Part shown: positions 1-9,557 of the stretch, in pieces
How positions within the stretch are numbered: position 1 is the stretch's first letter
Layout: each line of letters starts with the position of its first letter
Assembly: GCF_002741985.1 (NCBI RefSeq)
Contig: NZ_APHW01000008.1
Location: 50,264-114,263 of the forward strand
Source of the DNA: Vibrio rotiferianus CAIM 577 = LMG 21460
Lineage (GTDB): Bacteria > Pseudomonadota > Gammaproteobacteria > Enterobacterales > Vibrionaceae
Direction: 5' to 3'
DNA: 64,000 bases
Position numbers and translations under genes: made by a program
Notes under the pieces: model-generated
Database searches by the model: none
The model's input: the letters and a program-made list of their open reading frames with translations, nothing else
Told to the model about the DNA's origin: nothing

Positions 1-83
1 TTTGGCGGAATTAATGGGGCTGGCTTTATTGTAACCCTATGCTGATAAAGGCTTTTGCTGATTTTGATTATTTTTTATTAAAG

Positions 84-100
84 TTGGCATGTATATTGTA
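84..100 (+). promoter_or_regulatory. Sigma-54-like promoter of flaC
   Basis: The bases TTGGCATGTATATTGTA fit the RpoN consensus (TTGGCACG-N4-TTGC) closely. The invariant GG is at 86-87, and the -12 pair (GT instead of GC) is at 98-99, which gives the required spacing. The start of transcription would be near 111, leaving a leader of about 130 nt before flaC. Middle flagellar genes of vibrios are driven by RpoN with FlrC, so the site is plausible. No enhancer site was identified. Confidence 0.55.
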
Positions 101-242
101 TCTATGTGGTCAGAATAGATTTACGGATTCTAAACCTTGCCTAGTAGGCAGCTTTAGCAAGTAATTTTTACGGTCAGTGCTTTTCCAAATGAGAGTAAAG
201 CTGGCCGCTTCGCAAAGCTTGCGAACTCAAAAGGAGAGCAAA

Positions 243-1397
243 ATGGCTGTAACGGTTAGTACTAACGTTTCTGCGATGACCGCACAACGTTACTTAAATA
301 AAGCGTCAAACGAACTCAATACTTCAATGGAGCGTTTGTCATCAGGTCATAAGATTAACAGCGCAAAAGATGACGCTGCTGGTCTACAAATTTCGAACCG
401 TCTGACAGCTCAGTCCCGTGGTCTGGACGTGGCGATGCGCAACGCGAACGATGGTATTTCCATTGCACAGACAGCAGAAGGTGCAATGAATGAAGCGACA
501 TCCATCATGCAGCGTATGCGTGACCTTGCCATTCAGTCGGCAAACGGTACGAACTCACCAGCGGAAAGACAAGCAATTAATGAAGAGTCAAATGCACTTC
601 AGGATGAGCTTAACCGTATCGCCGAAACCACATCATTTGGTGGTCGTCGTCTACTAAATGGTACATTTGGTGAAGCGGCATTCCAAATTGGTTCAAGTTC
701 TGGTGAAGCTATGATTGTGGGGCTAACCAGTATTCGTGCGGACGATCATCGCATGGGTGGTACAACATTCCTGACTGAAAATGGTAAAGGTAAAGATTGG
801 GGCGTCGCAGCAGATAAAGCTGACTTAAAGATTACTTTACCAGGCATGGGGCAGGATGAAGAAGGTAACACGGTTGACCTTGATATCGAAATCACAGCAA
901 AGGCCGGTGACGACATTGAAGAGTTAGCGACATACATCAATGGACAATCAGATTTGATCAACGCATCTGTCGGTGAAGATGGCAAACTACAAATTTTCAT
1001 TGCAGAACCAAATGTACAAGGTGATATCTCAATTTCAGGTGGTCTAGCATCTGATCTAGGATTCACTGGTGAACCTATTGCAACCACAGTGCAAGATATC
1101 GATATGACATCGGTTCAAGGTTCTCAGAATGCGATTGGTGTTTTGGATGCCGCACTGAAGTACGTGGATTCACAGCGTGCGGATTTAGGTGCGAAGCAAA
1201 ACCGTTTAAGTCACAGCATTAACAACTTGGCTAACATTCAAGAAAACGTAGACTCTTCGAATAGTCGAATTAAAGATACAGATTTTGCGAAAGAAACGAC
1301 GCAAATGACTAAAGCTCAAATTTTGCAACAGGCAGGTACTTCGATTCTTGCTCAAGCAAAGCAGTTGCCAAACTCTGCAATGTCACTATTGCAGTAG
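243..1397 (+). CDS. flaC: Polar flagellin FlaC
   Basis: Flagellin of 384 residues, a subunit of the sheathed polar flagellar filament, exported by the flagellar type III apparatus. The N-terminal D0/D1 domain (about residues 1-140, starting [18 protein letters not shown]) and the C-terminal D1/D0 domain (last ~90 residues, ending in NSAMSLLQ) are typical; the middle is a short variable region, as is usual in vibrios. An upstream in-frame ATG at 177 exists, but the start at 243 is chosen because AAGGAG lies just before it and because FlaD starts with the same MAV sequence. The gene is the first of three flagellin paralogues in tandem. It has a sigma-54-like promoter at 84-100, unlike the next two. 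The length and order match V. parahaemolyticus flaC, so the symbol is by homology. Confidence 0.9.
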   Translation: MAVTVSTNVSAMTAQRYLNKASNELNTSMERLSSGHKINSAKDDAAGLQISNRLTAQSRGLDVAMRNANDGISIAQTAEGAMNEATSIMQRMRDLAIQSANGTNSPAERQAINEESNALQDELNRIAETTSFGGRRLLNGTFGEAAFQIGSSSGEAMIVGLTSIRADDHRMGGTTFLTENGKGKDWGVAADKADLKITLPGMGQDEEGNTVDLDIEITAKAGDDIEELATYINGQSDLINASVGEDGKLQIFIAEPNVQGDISISGGLASDLGFTGEPIATTVQDIDMTSVQGSQNAIGVLDAALKYVDSQRADLGAKQNRLSHSINNLANIQENVDSSNSRIKDTDFAKETTQMTKAQILQQAGTSILAQAKQLPNSAMSLLQ

Positions 1398-1586
1398 TTT
1401 ATCTAGCCTGTACTCAATACATTCAGACGTGGATGGGAATACAGGCTTTTGGCAAGCGACTTTACAATAGAATGTGCGGCTCTCTCATCTCTCACCTGCC
1501 AATCATTTTCAATGTAAGGTTGCACCCGGTATGTCGGATATGTGTTCATTTCTCTTGATCTCCACATAGGCTCTGGCTACCAACCT

Positions 1587-1622
1587 AGCCCCGGTTCTCT
1601 CAAAGGAAAAGGGGCTTTTCTT
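1587..1622 (+). terminator. Probable terminator downstream of flaC
   Basis: AGCCCC at 1587-1592 pairs with GGGGCT at 1611-1616 and is followed by TTTTCTTTTC. The stem is short and the loop is about 18 nt, so the call is moderate. It would separate flaC from the flaD promoter. Confidence 0.45.
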
Positions 1623-1781
1623 TTCTAGTGAACCAATTCTAGTGGTTCCAATTCTCAATCGTATATTGATCATACCTACGAGCTATTCTCGACGTATCTC
1701 ATTAAAACTTTAGTGTTTTTTTTACTATTTTTTCAAAACTGTCGTTCGAATCTCGCATTGCTATTTTTCTCTTTTTTTTTC

Positions 1782-1808
1782 TAAAGCTTCTCAAATTGAC
1801 GTCGTTAT
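1782..1808 (+). promoter_or_regulatory. Sigma-28 (FliA)-like promoter of flaD
   Basis: TAAAGCTT, an 11-base spacer and GTCGTTAT resemble the FliA consensus TAAAGTTT-N11-GCCGATAA (7 of 8 and 5 of 8 matches). The predicted start is about 70 bases before the flaD start codon. Late flagellin genes of vibrios are commonly FliA-dependent. Confidence 0.45.
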
Positions 1809-1888
1809 AAGGGTAACTTTGAGAGAACTACTTGGTTTTCCGAGACGTCGGAAACCGCTTTATCGGAAAATCAATTGGAGAAATCACC

Positions 1889-3022
1889 ATGGCAGTGAAT
1901 GTAAACACAAACGTATCAGCGATGACCGCTCAGCGTTACCTAAACAACGCAAACTCAGCACAACAAACTTCTATGGAGCGTTTGTCTTCAGGCTTTAAAA
2001 TCAACAGCGCAAAAGATGACGCTGCGGGTCTTCAAATCTCGAACCGCTTGAACGTTCAAAGCCGTGGTTTAGACGTTGCGGTACGTAACGCGAATGATGG
2101 TATTTCAATTGCACAGACTGCTGAAGGTGCAATGAATGAGACAACCAACATCCTACAACGTATGCGTGACCTATCTCTACAATCTGCTAACGGCTCTAAC
2201 TCTAAAGCGGAGCGTGTTGCGATTCAGGAAGAAGTAACGGCACTAAACGATGAGCTTAACCGTATCGCTGAAACGACATCGTTCGGTGGTAACAAGCTGC
2301 TAAACGGCACACATGGTTCGAAATCTTTCCAAATTGGTGCAGATAATGGCGAAGCAGTAATGCTTGAGCTAAAAGACATGCGCTCAGACAACAAAATGAT
2401 GGGTGGCAGCAGCTACGTCGCTGAAAACGGTAAAGGTAAAGACTGGTCGGTTGCTGGCGACAAAGCAGACCTTACTATCTCGCTAAAAGATAGCTTTGGT
2501 GAAGAGCAAGAGTTCACTATCAACGCAAAAGCTGGCGATGATATTGAAGAAGTAGCAACTTACATCAACGGTCAAACTGACCTAGTGAAAGCATCTGTAG
2601 GTGAAGACGGTAAGCTACAAGTATTTGCGGGTAACAACAAAGTTGACGGCGAAGTGTCATTCTCTGGTGGTCTAGCTGGTGAGTTAAGTTTAGGTGAAGC
2701 TAAAGCTACAACGGTTGACACTATAGACGTAACTACTGTTGCTGGTGCACAAGAGTCTGTAGCTATTGTTGATGCCGCACTGAAATACGTAGATAGCCAC
2801 CGTGCAGAGCTGGGTGCTTTCCAAAACCGTTTCAACCACGCAATCAGCAACTTGGATAACATTAACGAGAACGTGAACGCCTCGAAGAGCCGTATCAAAG
2901 ATACAGACTTCGCGAAAGAAACGACTCAAATGACCAAGTCACAAATTCTATCGCAAGCGTCAAGCTCAATCCTTGCGCAAGCGAAACAAGCGCCTAACTC
3001 AGCGCTAAGCTTACTAGGTTAA
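1889..3022 (+). CDS. flaD: Polar flagellin FlaD
   Basis: Flagellin of 377 residues, paralogous to FlaC and incorporated into the polar flagellar filament. The conserved N-terminus [18 protein letters not shown] and the C-terminal [20 protein letters not shown] block are intact. The variable middle (about residues 150-285) differs from FlaC mainly by small gaps. The start is set at 1889, where TTGGAG lies 9 bases upstream; a longer in-frame reading from 1832 would add 19 residues unlike any flagellin N-terminus. A FliA-like promoter precedes it and a strong terminator follows at 3046-3073, so it is probably transcribed alone. The symbol follows the V. parahaemolyticus flaCDE order. Confidence 0.9.
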   Translation: MAVNVNTNVSAMTAQRYLNNANSAQQTSMERLSSGFKINSAKDDAAGLQISNRLNVQSRGLDVAVRNANDGISIAQTAEGAMNETTNILQRMRDLSLQSANGSNSKAERVAIQEEVTALNDELNRIAETTSFGGNKLLNGTHGSKSFQIGADNGEAVMLELKDMRSDNKMMGGSSYVAENGKGKDWSVAGDKADLTISLKDSFGEEQEFTINAKAGDDIEEVATYINGQTDLVKASVGEDGKLQVFAGNNKVDGEVSFSGGLAGELSLGEAKATTVDTIDVTTVAGAQESVAIVDAALKYVDSHRAELGAFQNRFNHAISNLDNINENVNASKSRIKDTDFAKETTQMTKSQILSQASSSILAQAKQAPNSALSLLG

Positions 3023-3045
3023 TCAACCTAATACGACGCGATACA

Positions 3046-3073
3046 AAAGCCAGGCTCGCCCCTGGCTTTTTGC
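3046..3073 (+). terminator. Terminator of flaD
   Basis: AAAGCCAGG at 3046-3054 pairs perfectly with CCTGGCTTT at 3061-3069 around a 6-base loop, followed by TT. Confidence 0.8.
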
Positions 3074-3078
3074 TTATT

Positions 3079-3105
3079 CAAATTACGCACTAGACAGGCC
3101 GTATA
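3079..3105 (+). promoter_or_regulatory. Sigma-28-like promoter of flaE
   Basis: CAAA, a 15-base spacer and GCCGTATA fit the FliA pattern TAAA-N15-GCCGATAA, with an intact GCCG core. It lies directly after the flaD terminator and about 30 bases before flaE. Confidence 0.45.
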
Positions 3106-3135
3106 GGGCGGGGACAAGGAGTTGGTATCGATTAG

Positions 3136-4260
3136 ATGGTCTCTTTAAATACCAATGTTGCTGCGATGATGACGCAGCGACACCTCGGTCATGCAGCTGA
3201 GCAAAATATAGAATCGCAGCGTAATCTTACCTCGGGTTATCGGATTAATTCTGCCAGTGATGACGCTGCTGGTCTACAGATCTCCAATACTCTTAATGTC
3301 CAAACAAGAGGGTTGGATGTCGCCTTGAGAAATGCGAACGACGCATATTCGGTGGCGCAAACCGCAGAGGGGGCTTTGCATGAGAGTAGCGATATATTGC
3401 AACGCTTACGCTCTCTGGGGCTTCAAGCAGCAAACGGCAGTAATGATTCAAGTGACCGGCAAAGTATTCAATACGAGGTCGTAGCGCTACAAGATGAGCT
3501 TGATCGTGTTGCGATCACGACGACATTTGCGGATAAAAACCTGTTTGATGGATCTTACGGCTCACAAAGCTTCCATATAGGAGCAAATGCCAACTCAATC
3601 TCTTTGACATTGCGAAATATGCGCAGCCATATCCCGGAGATGGGAGGGCAGCATTATGTCGGTGATGCAGTCGAGAAAGATTGGCAAGTCTCCAAAGGTA
3701 ATCAAACTCTCAAGTTTGAATACCAAGACAGCGAAGGGCAAACCCAAACAGAATCTATTAGGCTCAAACGAGGAGACCGCATCGAGCAAGTGGCCACTTA
3801 CATCAATGCGCAGCAATCGATAGTGAGTGCCTCAGTGACTGAAAACAATGAACTTCAATTCTTTTCCTCGACGCTGAATGCGCCAGAAGGTGTGGAACTA
3901 AAGGGCAGTTTAGTGGATGAGCTTGATGTTACTGCTGGTGGGTTAGTCACAATGGACGACATCGATATGTCGACTGTCGGCGGAGCACAGCTTTCGGTTG
4001 GCGTGGTTGATGCGGCAATTAAGTACGTTGACTCGCATCGAAGTGAAATAGGCGGCTTTCAAAACCGGGTTAGTGGCACTATGGACAACCTCAATACCGT
4101 CAATCGCAGTGTGACTGAATCAAAAGGGCGGATACGAGATACTGACTTTGCTCGAGAATCGACAGAGATGGTACGTTCACAAGTGCTGGAAGATGCGACT
4201 ACCGCTCTGTTAGCGCAAGCAAAGCAGAGACCGAGCTCGGCACTTGGCTTGCTCAGTTGA
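3136..4260 (+). CDS. flaE: Polar flagellin FlaE
   Basis: Flagellin of 374 residues and the most divergent of the three. It starts MVSLNTNVAAMMTQRHLG and keeps the D0/D1 signatures [13 protein letters not shown] near residue 40 and GRIRDTDFARESTEM near the C-terminus, ending SSALGLLS. The codon and residue divergence from FlaC and FlaD suggests an older duplication rather than a recent copy. The AAGGAG at 3116-3121 is 14 bases from the ATG, which is longer than optimal, but no better in-frame start exists. It probably forms a minor filament component, as flagellins outside the major one often do in vibrios; that role is inference. Confidence 0.88.
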   Translation: MVSLNTNVAAMMTQRHLGHAAEQNIESQRNLTSGYRINSASDDAAGLQISNTLNVQTRGLDVALRNANDAYSVAQTAEGALHESSDILQRLRSLGLQAANGSNDSSDRQSIQYEVVALQDELDRVAITTTFADKNLFDGSYGSQSFHIGANANSISLTLRNMRSHIPEMGGQHYVGDAVEKDWQVSKGNQTLKFEYQDSEGQTQTESIRLKRGDRIEQVATYINAQQSIVSASVTENNELQFFSSTLNAPEGVELKGSLVDELDVTAGGLVTMDDIDMSTVGGAQLSVGVVDAAIKYVDSHRSEIGGFQNRVSGTMDNLNTVNRSVTESKGRIRDTDFARESTEMVRSQVLEDATTALLAQAKQRPSSALGLLS

Positions 4261-4308
4261 ACGAGGCTCTGCGATAGAAATCGTTCGGAAGTAAAAGTTT
4301 CAGGTAAT

Positions 4309-4338
4309 AAAAAACGCTGCCGTTGGCAGCGTTTTTTT
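4309..4338. terminator. Bidirectional terminator between flaE and crr
   Basis: AAAACGCTGCC at 4311-4321 pairs with GGCAGCGTTTT across a 3-base loop, with A-rich and T-rich flanks on each side. It can end both flaE (plus) and the pts operon (minus). Confidence 0.8.
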
Positions 4339-4358
4339 CGTGTTAGGTTAAGTAATAA

Positions 4359-4868
4359 TTACTTAGTTACACGTAGAACTGGAGTTTCACCAACAGTTAC
4401 AGAACCAGAAAGCTTGTTCAGCTCTTTGATTTCGTCCATGTTAGAGATAACAACTGGAGTTAGCGTTGATTTCGCTTTCTCTTCTAGAAGAGCTAGGTCG
4501 AATTCAATTACAGTGTCGCCAGCTTTAACAGTTTGACCTTCTTCTGCGATACGCTTGAAGCCTTCGCCTTTCAGTTCAACAGTGTCGATACCGAAGTGAA
4601 CGAATAGCTCAACACCGTCGTCAGACTCGATAGAGAACGCGTGGTTCGTTTCGAAGATCTTACCGATAGTACCGTTTACAGGAGCTACCATTTTGTTACC
4701 AGCAGGTTTGATAGCAATACCATCACCAACGATTTTCTCAGCGAAAACAACATCTGGCACATCTTCGATGTTCACGATCTCACCAGAAAGTGGTGCGATG
4801 ATTTCGATTGCACCTGCGTCAGCGCTGTCGTCAGATACTAGCTTCTTAAGTTTGTCAAACAGACCCAT
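4359..4868 (-). CDS. crr: PTS glucose-specific EIIA component (EIIA-Glc)
   Basis: Cytoplasmic phosphocarrier of 169 residues, the same length as E. coli Crr. It accepts phosphate from HPr and passes it to sugar-specific EIIBC permeases. It also controls adenylate cyclase and non-PTS permeases (inducer exclusion). The phosphorylated histidine is His91 in [12 protein letters not shown], and the supporting His76 is in ETNHAFS. It is last in the ptsH-ptsI-crr operon, 105 bases after ptsI. That gap holds a 7-bp inverted repeat (GAGATAG at 4927 with CTATCTC at 4952). NagE in this window has no EIIA domain and would be expected to depend on this protein. Confidence 0.97.
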   Translation of the reverse strand: MGLFDKLKKLVSDDSADAGAIEIIAPLSGEIVNIEDVPDVVFAEKIVGDGIAIKPAGNKMVAPVNGTIGKIFETNHAFSIESDDGVELFVHFGIDTVELKGEGFKRIAEEGQTVKAGDTVIEFDLALLEEKAKSTLTPVVISNMDEIKELNKLSGSVTVGETPVLRVTK

Positions 4869-4973
4869 TGTGTCATGCTCCTAACGTTTTATTTAATTCT
4901 GTCGAATTATAGTATACCAATCTTTCGAGATAGACGACTTTTTTTAACCGCCTATCTCATTGGAATTAGTTGA

Positions 4974-6698
4974 TTATTGAGTTTTCTCTGCAATGAACTT
5001 TTCTACAACTGCTTCGATTTCTGCTGCTGTTGGTAGAGAAAGTGCTTCTTCAGCCATTGCTTTCACTTCTGCGAAGTTAGAGTTACGGATAACTTTCTTC
5101 ACTTTAGGGATAGAGATACCGCTCATTGAGAACTCGTCTAGACCCATACCTAGAAGTAGAAGTGTTGCACGCTCATCACCTGCTAGCTCACCACACATAC
5201 CAGTCCACTTACCTTCAGCGTGAGAAGCGTCGATAACTTGCTTGATCACAGTAAGTACAGCTGGTGATAGTGGGTTGTATAGGTGAGAAATCATCTCGTT
5301 ACCACGGTCAACCGCTAGTGTGTACTGGGTTAGGTCGTTTGTACCGATAGAGAAGAAAGATACTTCCTTCGCTAGGTGGTGTGCGATAGCTGCTGCAGCT
5401 GGAGTTTCAACCATTACACCGATTTCGATGTTTTCGTCGAATGCATGACCTTCAGCGCGTAATTCTGCTTTGTACTCTTCGATCGCTTTCTTAAGCTCAC
5501 GGATTTCTTCAACAGAGATGATCATTGGGAACATGATACGCAGTTTACCGTGTGCAGATGCACGTAGGATACCACGTAGCTGGTCACGTAGGATTTCACG
5601 ACGATCCAAGCTGATACGTACTGCACGCCAGCCTAGGAACGGGTTCATCTCTTTTGGAAGATCCATGTATGGAAGATCTTTGTCGCCGCCGATATCCATA
5701 GTTCGGATGATCACAGACTCACCGTTCATTGCTTCAGCAACTTCTTTGTAAGCTTGGTATTGCTCTTCTTCAGTTGGAAGTGCATCGCGGTCCATAAACA
5801 GGAATTCAGTACGGTACAGACCAACACCTTCACCACCGTTACGGATGATACCGTCACAGTCTTTAACCGTACCGATGTTACCGCAAACTTCAACGCGGTG
5901 ACCGTCAGTTGTCTCTGCGTGTAGGTCTTTTAGCTTAGCTAGCTCTTCTTTTTCAGCGATGAATGCAGCTTTAACTGCTTTCGCTTCTTCTAGTTCAGCA
6001 TCAGATGGGTTGATAACGATCTTGTTGTTCATCGCATCAAGAATCAGCATATCGCCGTTCTTAACTTGTTTAGTGATGTCGTTAGTACCAACGATAGCTG
6101 GAAGCTCAAGAGAGCGAGCCATGATTGAAGTGTGAGAAGTACGACCGCCGATGTCACAAGCAAAACCAAGAACATAGTCTAGGTTAATCTGTGCAGTTTC
6201 AGATGGTGTTAGGTCGTAAGCTACTAGGATAACTTCTTCATCGATGTCGCTTAGCGAAACGATGTTGATGCCTAGAGCGTTCTTAACAAAACGAGAACCG
6301 ATATCGCGAATGTCAGTAGCACGTTCTTTTAGGTATTCATCATCTAGAGACTCAAGAGCACATGCTTGCTCTTCGATCACAGAGTGAATCGCGTGATCAG
6401 CAGTCATCTTGTCGTTTTTGATAAGTGCTAGGATTTCCTCTTCTAGCTCTTCGTCTTCAAGAAGCATGATGTGACCTTCAAAGATCGCTTCTTTTTCTTC
6501 GCCGAAAGTTTCAAGCGCTTTTTGCTTGATAGTTTCTAGCTGAGCTGCAGATTTGTTACGTGCGTCAAAAAAACGTGCAACTTCTGCTTCTACTTGATCG
6601 TCAGAAATAGTGTTTGTGTTTAGGACAATTTCATCTTCTTGAAGTAGTAGTGCTTTACCGATTGCAATACCAGGAGATGCTAGGATGCCTGAAATCAT
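4974..6698 (-). CDS. ptsI: PTS enzyme I (phosphoenolpyruvate-protein phosphotransferase)
   Basis: Cytoplasmic enzyme of 574 residues, the usual length for the family. It takes phosphate from PEP and gives it to HPr, the first step of all PTS sugar uptake. The N-terminal half carries the active-site His189 in [12 protein letters not shown]. The C-terminal PEP-binding barrel has the catalytic cysteine in [14 protein letters not shown] and the arginine-rich [10 protein letters not shown] segment. It sits between ptsH and crr on the minus strand. The 139-base gap from ptsH contains a large perfect inverted repeat at 6779-6829 without a T-run, which may tune how much ptsI message is made relative to ptsH. 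Confidence 0.97.
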   Translation of the reverse strand: MISGILASPGIAIGKALLLQEDEIVLNTNTISDDQVEAEVARFFDARNKSAAQLETIKQKALETFGEEKEAIFEGHIMLLEDEELEEEILALIKNDKMTADHAIHSVIEEQACALESLDDEYLKERATDIRDIGSRFVKNALGINIVSLSDIDEEVILVAYDLTPSETAQINLDYVLGFACDIGGRTSHTSIMARSLELPAIVGTNDITKQVKNGDMLILDAMNNKIVINPSDAELEEAKAVKAAFIAEKEELAKLKDLHAETTDGHRVEVCGNIGTVKDCDGIIRNGGEGVGLYRTEFLFMDRDALPTEEEQYQAYKEVAEAMNGESVIIRTMDIGGDKDLPYMDLPKEMNPFLGWRAVRISLDRREILRDQLRGILRASAHGKLRIMFPMIISVEEIRELKKAIEEYKAELRAEGHAFDENIEIGVMVETPAAAAIAHHLAKEVSFFSIGTNDLTQYTLAVDRGNEMISHLYNPLSPAVLTVIKQVIDASHAEGKWTGMCGELAGDERATLLLLGMGLDEFSMSGISIPKVKKVIRNSNFAEVKAMAEEALSLPTAAEIEAVVEKFIAEKTQ

Positions 6699-6778
6699 AG
6701 CCTTACCTTAAGTTGGTCAACTTTATAAAACGGGAGAATAATGGGTGCGCTAACGAATAGTATTAGCTTAGTTTTGAG

Positions 6779-6829
6779 CCTATTTCCAACGAAGCCATTT
6801 TGCTTTCACAAAATGGCTTCTGAAATAGG
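6779..6829 (-). promoter_or_regulatory. Long hairpin in the ptsH-ptsI intergenic transcript
   Basis: GAAGCCATTTTG at 6791-6802 pairs perfectly with CAAAATGGCTTC at 6809-6820 across a 6-base loop, and CCTATTTC at 6779-6786 pairs with GAAATAGG at 6822-6829 outside it. No U-tract follows on the minus strand, so it does not look like a terminator. It could be an RNA processing or stability element. Its function is unknown. Confidence 0.6.
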
Positions 6830-6837
6830 AGACCGAA

Positions 6838-7095
6838 TTAGTGTAGTTGGTCCATTAGAGCAACTAGGTGGTCTACTGCTTGCTGAGCTTGTGGGCCTTC
6901 AGCAGAGATAGTTACTAGAGTACCTTTTACTAGGCCTAGTGTTTGCAGCTTGAATAGGCTCTTAGCGCTAGCGCTTTTACCGTTAGAAGTCACAGTGATG
7001 TCCGCGTCGAATGCTTTAGCTTCTTTAACGAACTGTGCAGCTGGACGAGTGTGAAGACCGTTTTCTGCTGTGATTTCTACTTGCTTCTCGTACAT
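6838..7095 (-). CDS. ptsH: PTS phosphocarrier HPr
   Basis: Small cytoplasmic phosphocarrier of 85 residues that moves phosphate from enzyme I to the EIIA proteins. His15, the phosphorylated residue, is in [12 protein letters not shown], and Ser46 is in the [13 protein letters not shown] segment, as in enteric HPr. It is the first gene of ptsH-ptsI-crr on the minus strand. The roughly 245 bases between it and the cysK terminator should hold its promoter. One weak candidate read on the minus strand is TTGCGT at 7230-7235 with TAGTAT at 7206-7211, 18 bases apart. No clear CRP site was seen. Confidence 0.97.
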   Translation of the reverse strand: MYEKQVEITAENGLHTRPAAQFVKEAKAFDADITVTSNGKSASAKSLFKLQTLGLVKGTLVTISAEGPQAQQAVDHLVALMDQLH

Positions 7096-7340
7096 GTGAT
7101 ATACCCCAATAAATGTATTTTTTTGTTAGTTTGTGACTGAGTTTTAGCTTAACTGCTTTACTTCTTGTGCGCTAGCACGGGAGAGTTCAAAGCGTGTCAG
7201 AACTGATACTAGTCAAAAGTTTGGTAATTACGCAACTGTTTGCGTGCACAATTACTTAGAAAACTTTTTGGTTTAGATTCTTTATTTTGAACCTAAAAAT
7301 AAAACACCCTGATATTACCAAAGGTGAGGCAGGGATCAAC

Positions 7341-7367
7341 AAAAAAGCCCCTGAACGGGGCTTTTTT
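7341..7367. terminator. Strong terminator upstream of ptsH, downstream of cysK
   Basis: A GCCCC/GGGGC stem at 7347-7361 has a TGAAC loop, with six A before it and six T after it. On the plus strand it faces no gene. On the minus strand it lies before the ptsH promoter region and reads as insulation between cysK-side and pts transcription. cysK is transcribed away from it on the minus strand, so it ends cysK messages running left. Confidence 0.75.
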
Positions 7368-7393
7368 AAACGAAAAATTGATTTGACCACATA

Positions 7394-8362
7394 TTACTGT
7401 TGGTTCTCTTTCTCGGTAAAGATACCCGCAAATAGCGCGGTACTTAGGTAACGTTCACCAGAGCTTGGTAGAACCGTTACAATCGTTTTTCCTTCAAATT
7501 CAGGTAGTTCTGCAAGTCGATTTGCTGCCACTACCGCTGCGCCCGAAGAAATGCCAGCTAGGATACCTTCTTCTTCCATTAGGCGACGAGCCATCTCGAT
7601 TGCTTCTTCAGAAGTTACTTGCTCAACGCGGTCTAGAAGTTCTAAATCTAAGTTACCAGGGATGAAACCTGCGCCGATACCTTGGATTTTGTGTGGTGCT
7701 GGTTGGATTTCTTCTCCTGCTAGCGCTTGCGCAATCACTGGTGATTCAGCTGGCTCTACTGCCACAGAAGTGATGGCTTTGCCTTTTTCGCCTTTGATGT
7801 AACGGCTTGTACCAGTAATAGTACCACCCGTACCTACACCCGCTACGAATACATCGATTTCACCGTCTGTTGCTTCCCAAATCTCAGGGCCAGTCGTCTT
7901 CTCGTGGATTTCTGGGTTAGCTGGGTTGTTGAACTGTTGTAGAAGAAGGTATTTGTCTGGGTTGCTTGCTACGATTTCTTCCGCTTTAGCAATCGCACCT
8001 TTCATGCCTTTTGCTGCTTCTGTTAGTTCTAGATTTGCACCTAGTGCTTTAAGAAGTTTGCGGCGTTCAAGACTCATTGACTCTGGCATGGTTAGCGTTA
8101 GCTTGTAACCGCGAGCGGCTGCTACGAATGCAAGTGCAACACCTGTGTTACCACTGGTTGGCTCAACTAGCTCAACGCCCGGCTTAAGAGTACCTGCCTT
8201 TTCTGCTTCCCAAATCATGTTGGCACCAATACGGCACTTAACACTGAAGCTTGGGTTACGTGCTTCGATTTTTGCTAGAACTTTACCTTTGCTCACTTTA
8301 TTAAGGCGAACTAGAGGAGTATTACCAATAGTAAGAGAGTTGTCTTCGTAGATCTTGCTCAT
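7394..8362 (-). CDS. cysK: Cysteine synthase A (O-acetylserine sulfhydrylase)
   Basis: PLP enzyme of 322 residues that makes L-cysteine from O-acetyl-L-serine and sulfide, the last step of sulfate assimilation. The PLP lysine is Lys42 in [16 protein letters not shown], the substrate loop is [13 protein letters not shown], and the phosphate-binding loop is GTGGTITG. Its neighbour cysZ is on the same strand 166 bases upstream, the same pair as in enteric bacteria, but a possible terminator between them suggests separate transcripts. The C-terminus and length are normal. Confidence 0.96.
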   Translation of the reverse strand: MSKIYEDNSLTIGNTPLVRLNKVSKGKVLAKIEARNPSFSVKCRIGANMIWEAEKAGTLKPGVELVEPTSGNTGVALAFVAAARGYKLTLTMPESMSLERRKLLKALGANLELTEAAKGMKGAIAKAEEIVASNPDKYLLLQQFNNPANPEIHEKTTGPEIWEATDGEIDVFVAGVGTGGTITGTSRYIKGEKGKAITSVAVEPAESPVIAQALAGEEIQPAPHKIQGIGAGFIPGNLDLELLDRVEQVTSEEAIEMARRLMEEEGILAGISSGAAVVAANRLAELPEFEGKTIVTVLPSSGERYLSTALFAGIFTEKENQQ

Positions 8363-8479
8363 AGTGATGTTCCTTCATTACACGTTTTGTGAATATGGGT
8401 AAAAGAATATGCGGTATGAAAAAAAGGGAAAAGGATTAAAAAGTTATATCTTATGAGGTTGGTCGAGAATTAAACAAAA

Positions 8480-8507
8480 TGAAAGGGGGAGGCATGTGGA
8501 GCCTCCC
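8480..8507 (-). terminator. Probable terminator of cysZ
   Basis: GGGAGGC at 8487-8493 pairs with GCCTCCC at 8501-8507; read on the minus strand it is followed by CCTTTCATTTTG. The T-run is interrupted, so the call is moderate. Confidence 0.5.
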
Positions 8508-8528
8508 TTAATTTGATGAAAACGCACG

Positions 8529-9287
8529 TTATTGTTGATGCTTAAACTCGGTGACCCACATTGCAGTTGCACCACAGACGGCTACTGGCATCACAATGAG
8601 GTTAAGAATTGGAATGGTCGTGAATACAGAAACCAACACACCAAAGCCATATGCCTTACCCTGCTTTTGTTTCAATTTGTAACGCATATCGTTGAAAGGC
8701 ACTTTATGATTATCAAATGGATAGTCACAGTACTGAATCGCCAACATCCAAGCCGTGAAGATGAACCATAGGAATGGTCCCACAGTTTGACCTAACGCCG
8801 GAATTAGTAGAAGTAAGAATAAGCCGATGGCTTTTGGTAATACATAGAGTAACTTTCGCCATTCACGCGCAAGAATTCTAGGCGTGTCTTTGAGTAAGGC
8901 TTTTAGTCCATCATCGTTAAGCTTTCTTCCAGTTAAAGACTCTTCTACTTTTTCAGCAAGCAGGCCATTGAAAGGCGCGGCGATAAAATTTGCTAGGGTG
9001 CTAAAGAAGTACGAGAAAGTAGCGAGGATGGTCAGTGCTAATAGTGGCCATAAAATGTAAGTAAGCCAAGATAAGAACTCGGGTAGTTGCCCAATCCAAC
9101 TCTCTATCCAGAGATTCAAATTAGAAAATAAATAAAAGATAGCGCTACCAACCAACAAAATATTGGCCATTAATGGCAATACTACAAATCTTCTCAGTTG
9201 GGGAGAAAGGGCTAGTTTAAGCCCATAGAAAAAGTACCCAAATCCACTACGCTGTTTTATATCCACAGATTCCCAATCTCTTGTCAT
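8529..9287 (-). CDS. cysZ: Sulfate transporter CysZ
   Basis: Inner-membrane protein of 252 residues of the CysZ family, a sulfate uptake channel feeding cysteine synthesis. The family signature GFGYFFYGLKLALSPQLRRFV is visible near the N-terminus. Several long hydrophobic segments are present (about residues 36-56, 75-100, 145-175 and 210-235). It is upstream of cysK on the same strand, which supports the role. The ribosome site before the ATG at 9287 is weak; no better in-frame start is present. Confidence 0.93.
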   Translation of the reverse strand: MTRDWESVDIKQRSGFGYFFYGLKLALSPQLRRFVVLPLMANILLVGSAIFYLFSNLNLWIESWIGQLPEFLSWLTYILWPLLALTILATFSYFFSTLANFIAAPFNGLLAEKVEESLTGRKLNDDGLKALLKDTPRILAREWRKLLYVLPKAIGLFLLLLIPALGQTVGPFLWFIFTAWMLAIQYCDYPFDNHKVPFNDMRYKLKQKQGKAYGFGVLVSVFTTIPILNLIVMPVAVCGATAMWVTEFKHQQ

Positions 9288-9557
9288 AAACGGTTAAGGC
9301 TCCATTGTAACCACCTAGTGAACAACTGCAATGTCGTAGCTCGCCCCAGCGACTCTTTGTACTAAAAGTGATAATCATGACTGAGGATTAATTTTCGTGG
9401 CAAAAATCACAACAAAAAACGGAACTTCTTGCATTAAGTTGTTCTAAACCAGCATACAGTTTTGGTAAAGTACATCTATCTATAGAATTTTTGGCGCTTA
9501 GCGTGACTGCTTCAGGATACCCAAAGGCAGTTTTACTAAGGATATTGAGAGTAAATA

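Larger units (their letters stand above)
1398..1888 (+). other. flaC-flaD intergenic region
   Basis: About 490 bases without a convincing gene. The region holds a weak long-loop inverted repeat just after flaC (AGCCTGTA at 1405-1412 with its complement at 1440-1447), a better terminator at 1587-1622, an AT-rich stretch, and a sigma-28-like promoter at 1782-1808. A 28-codon open frame from 1471 has no ribosome site and was not called. Confidence 0.5.

Noticed and set aside
1405..1450. Inverted repeat right after flaC as the main terminator
   Set aside because: The stem is 8 bp but the loop is 27 bases, too long for a typical terminator; 1587-1622 is preferred.
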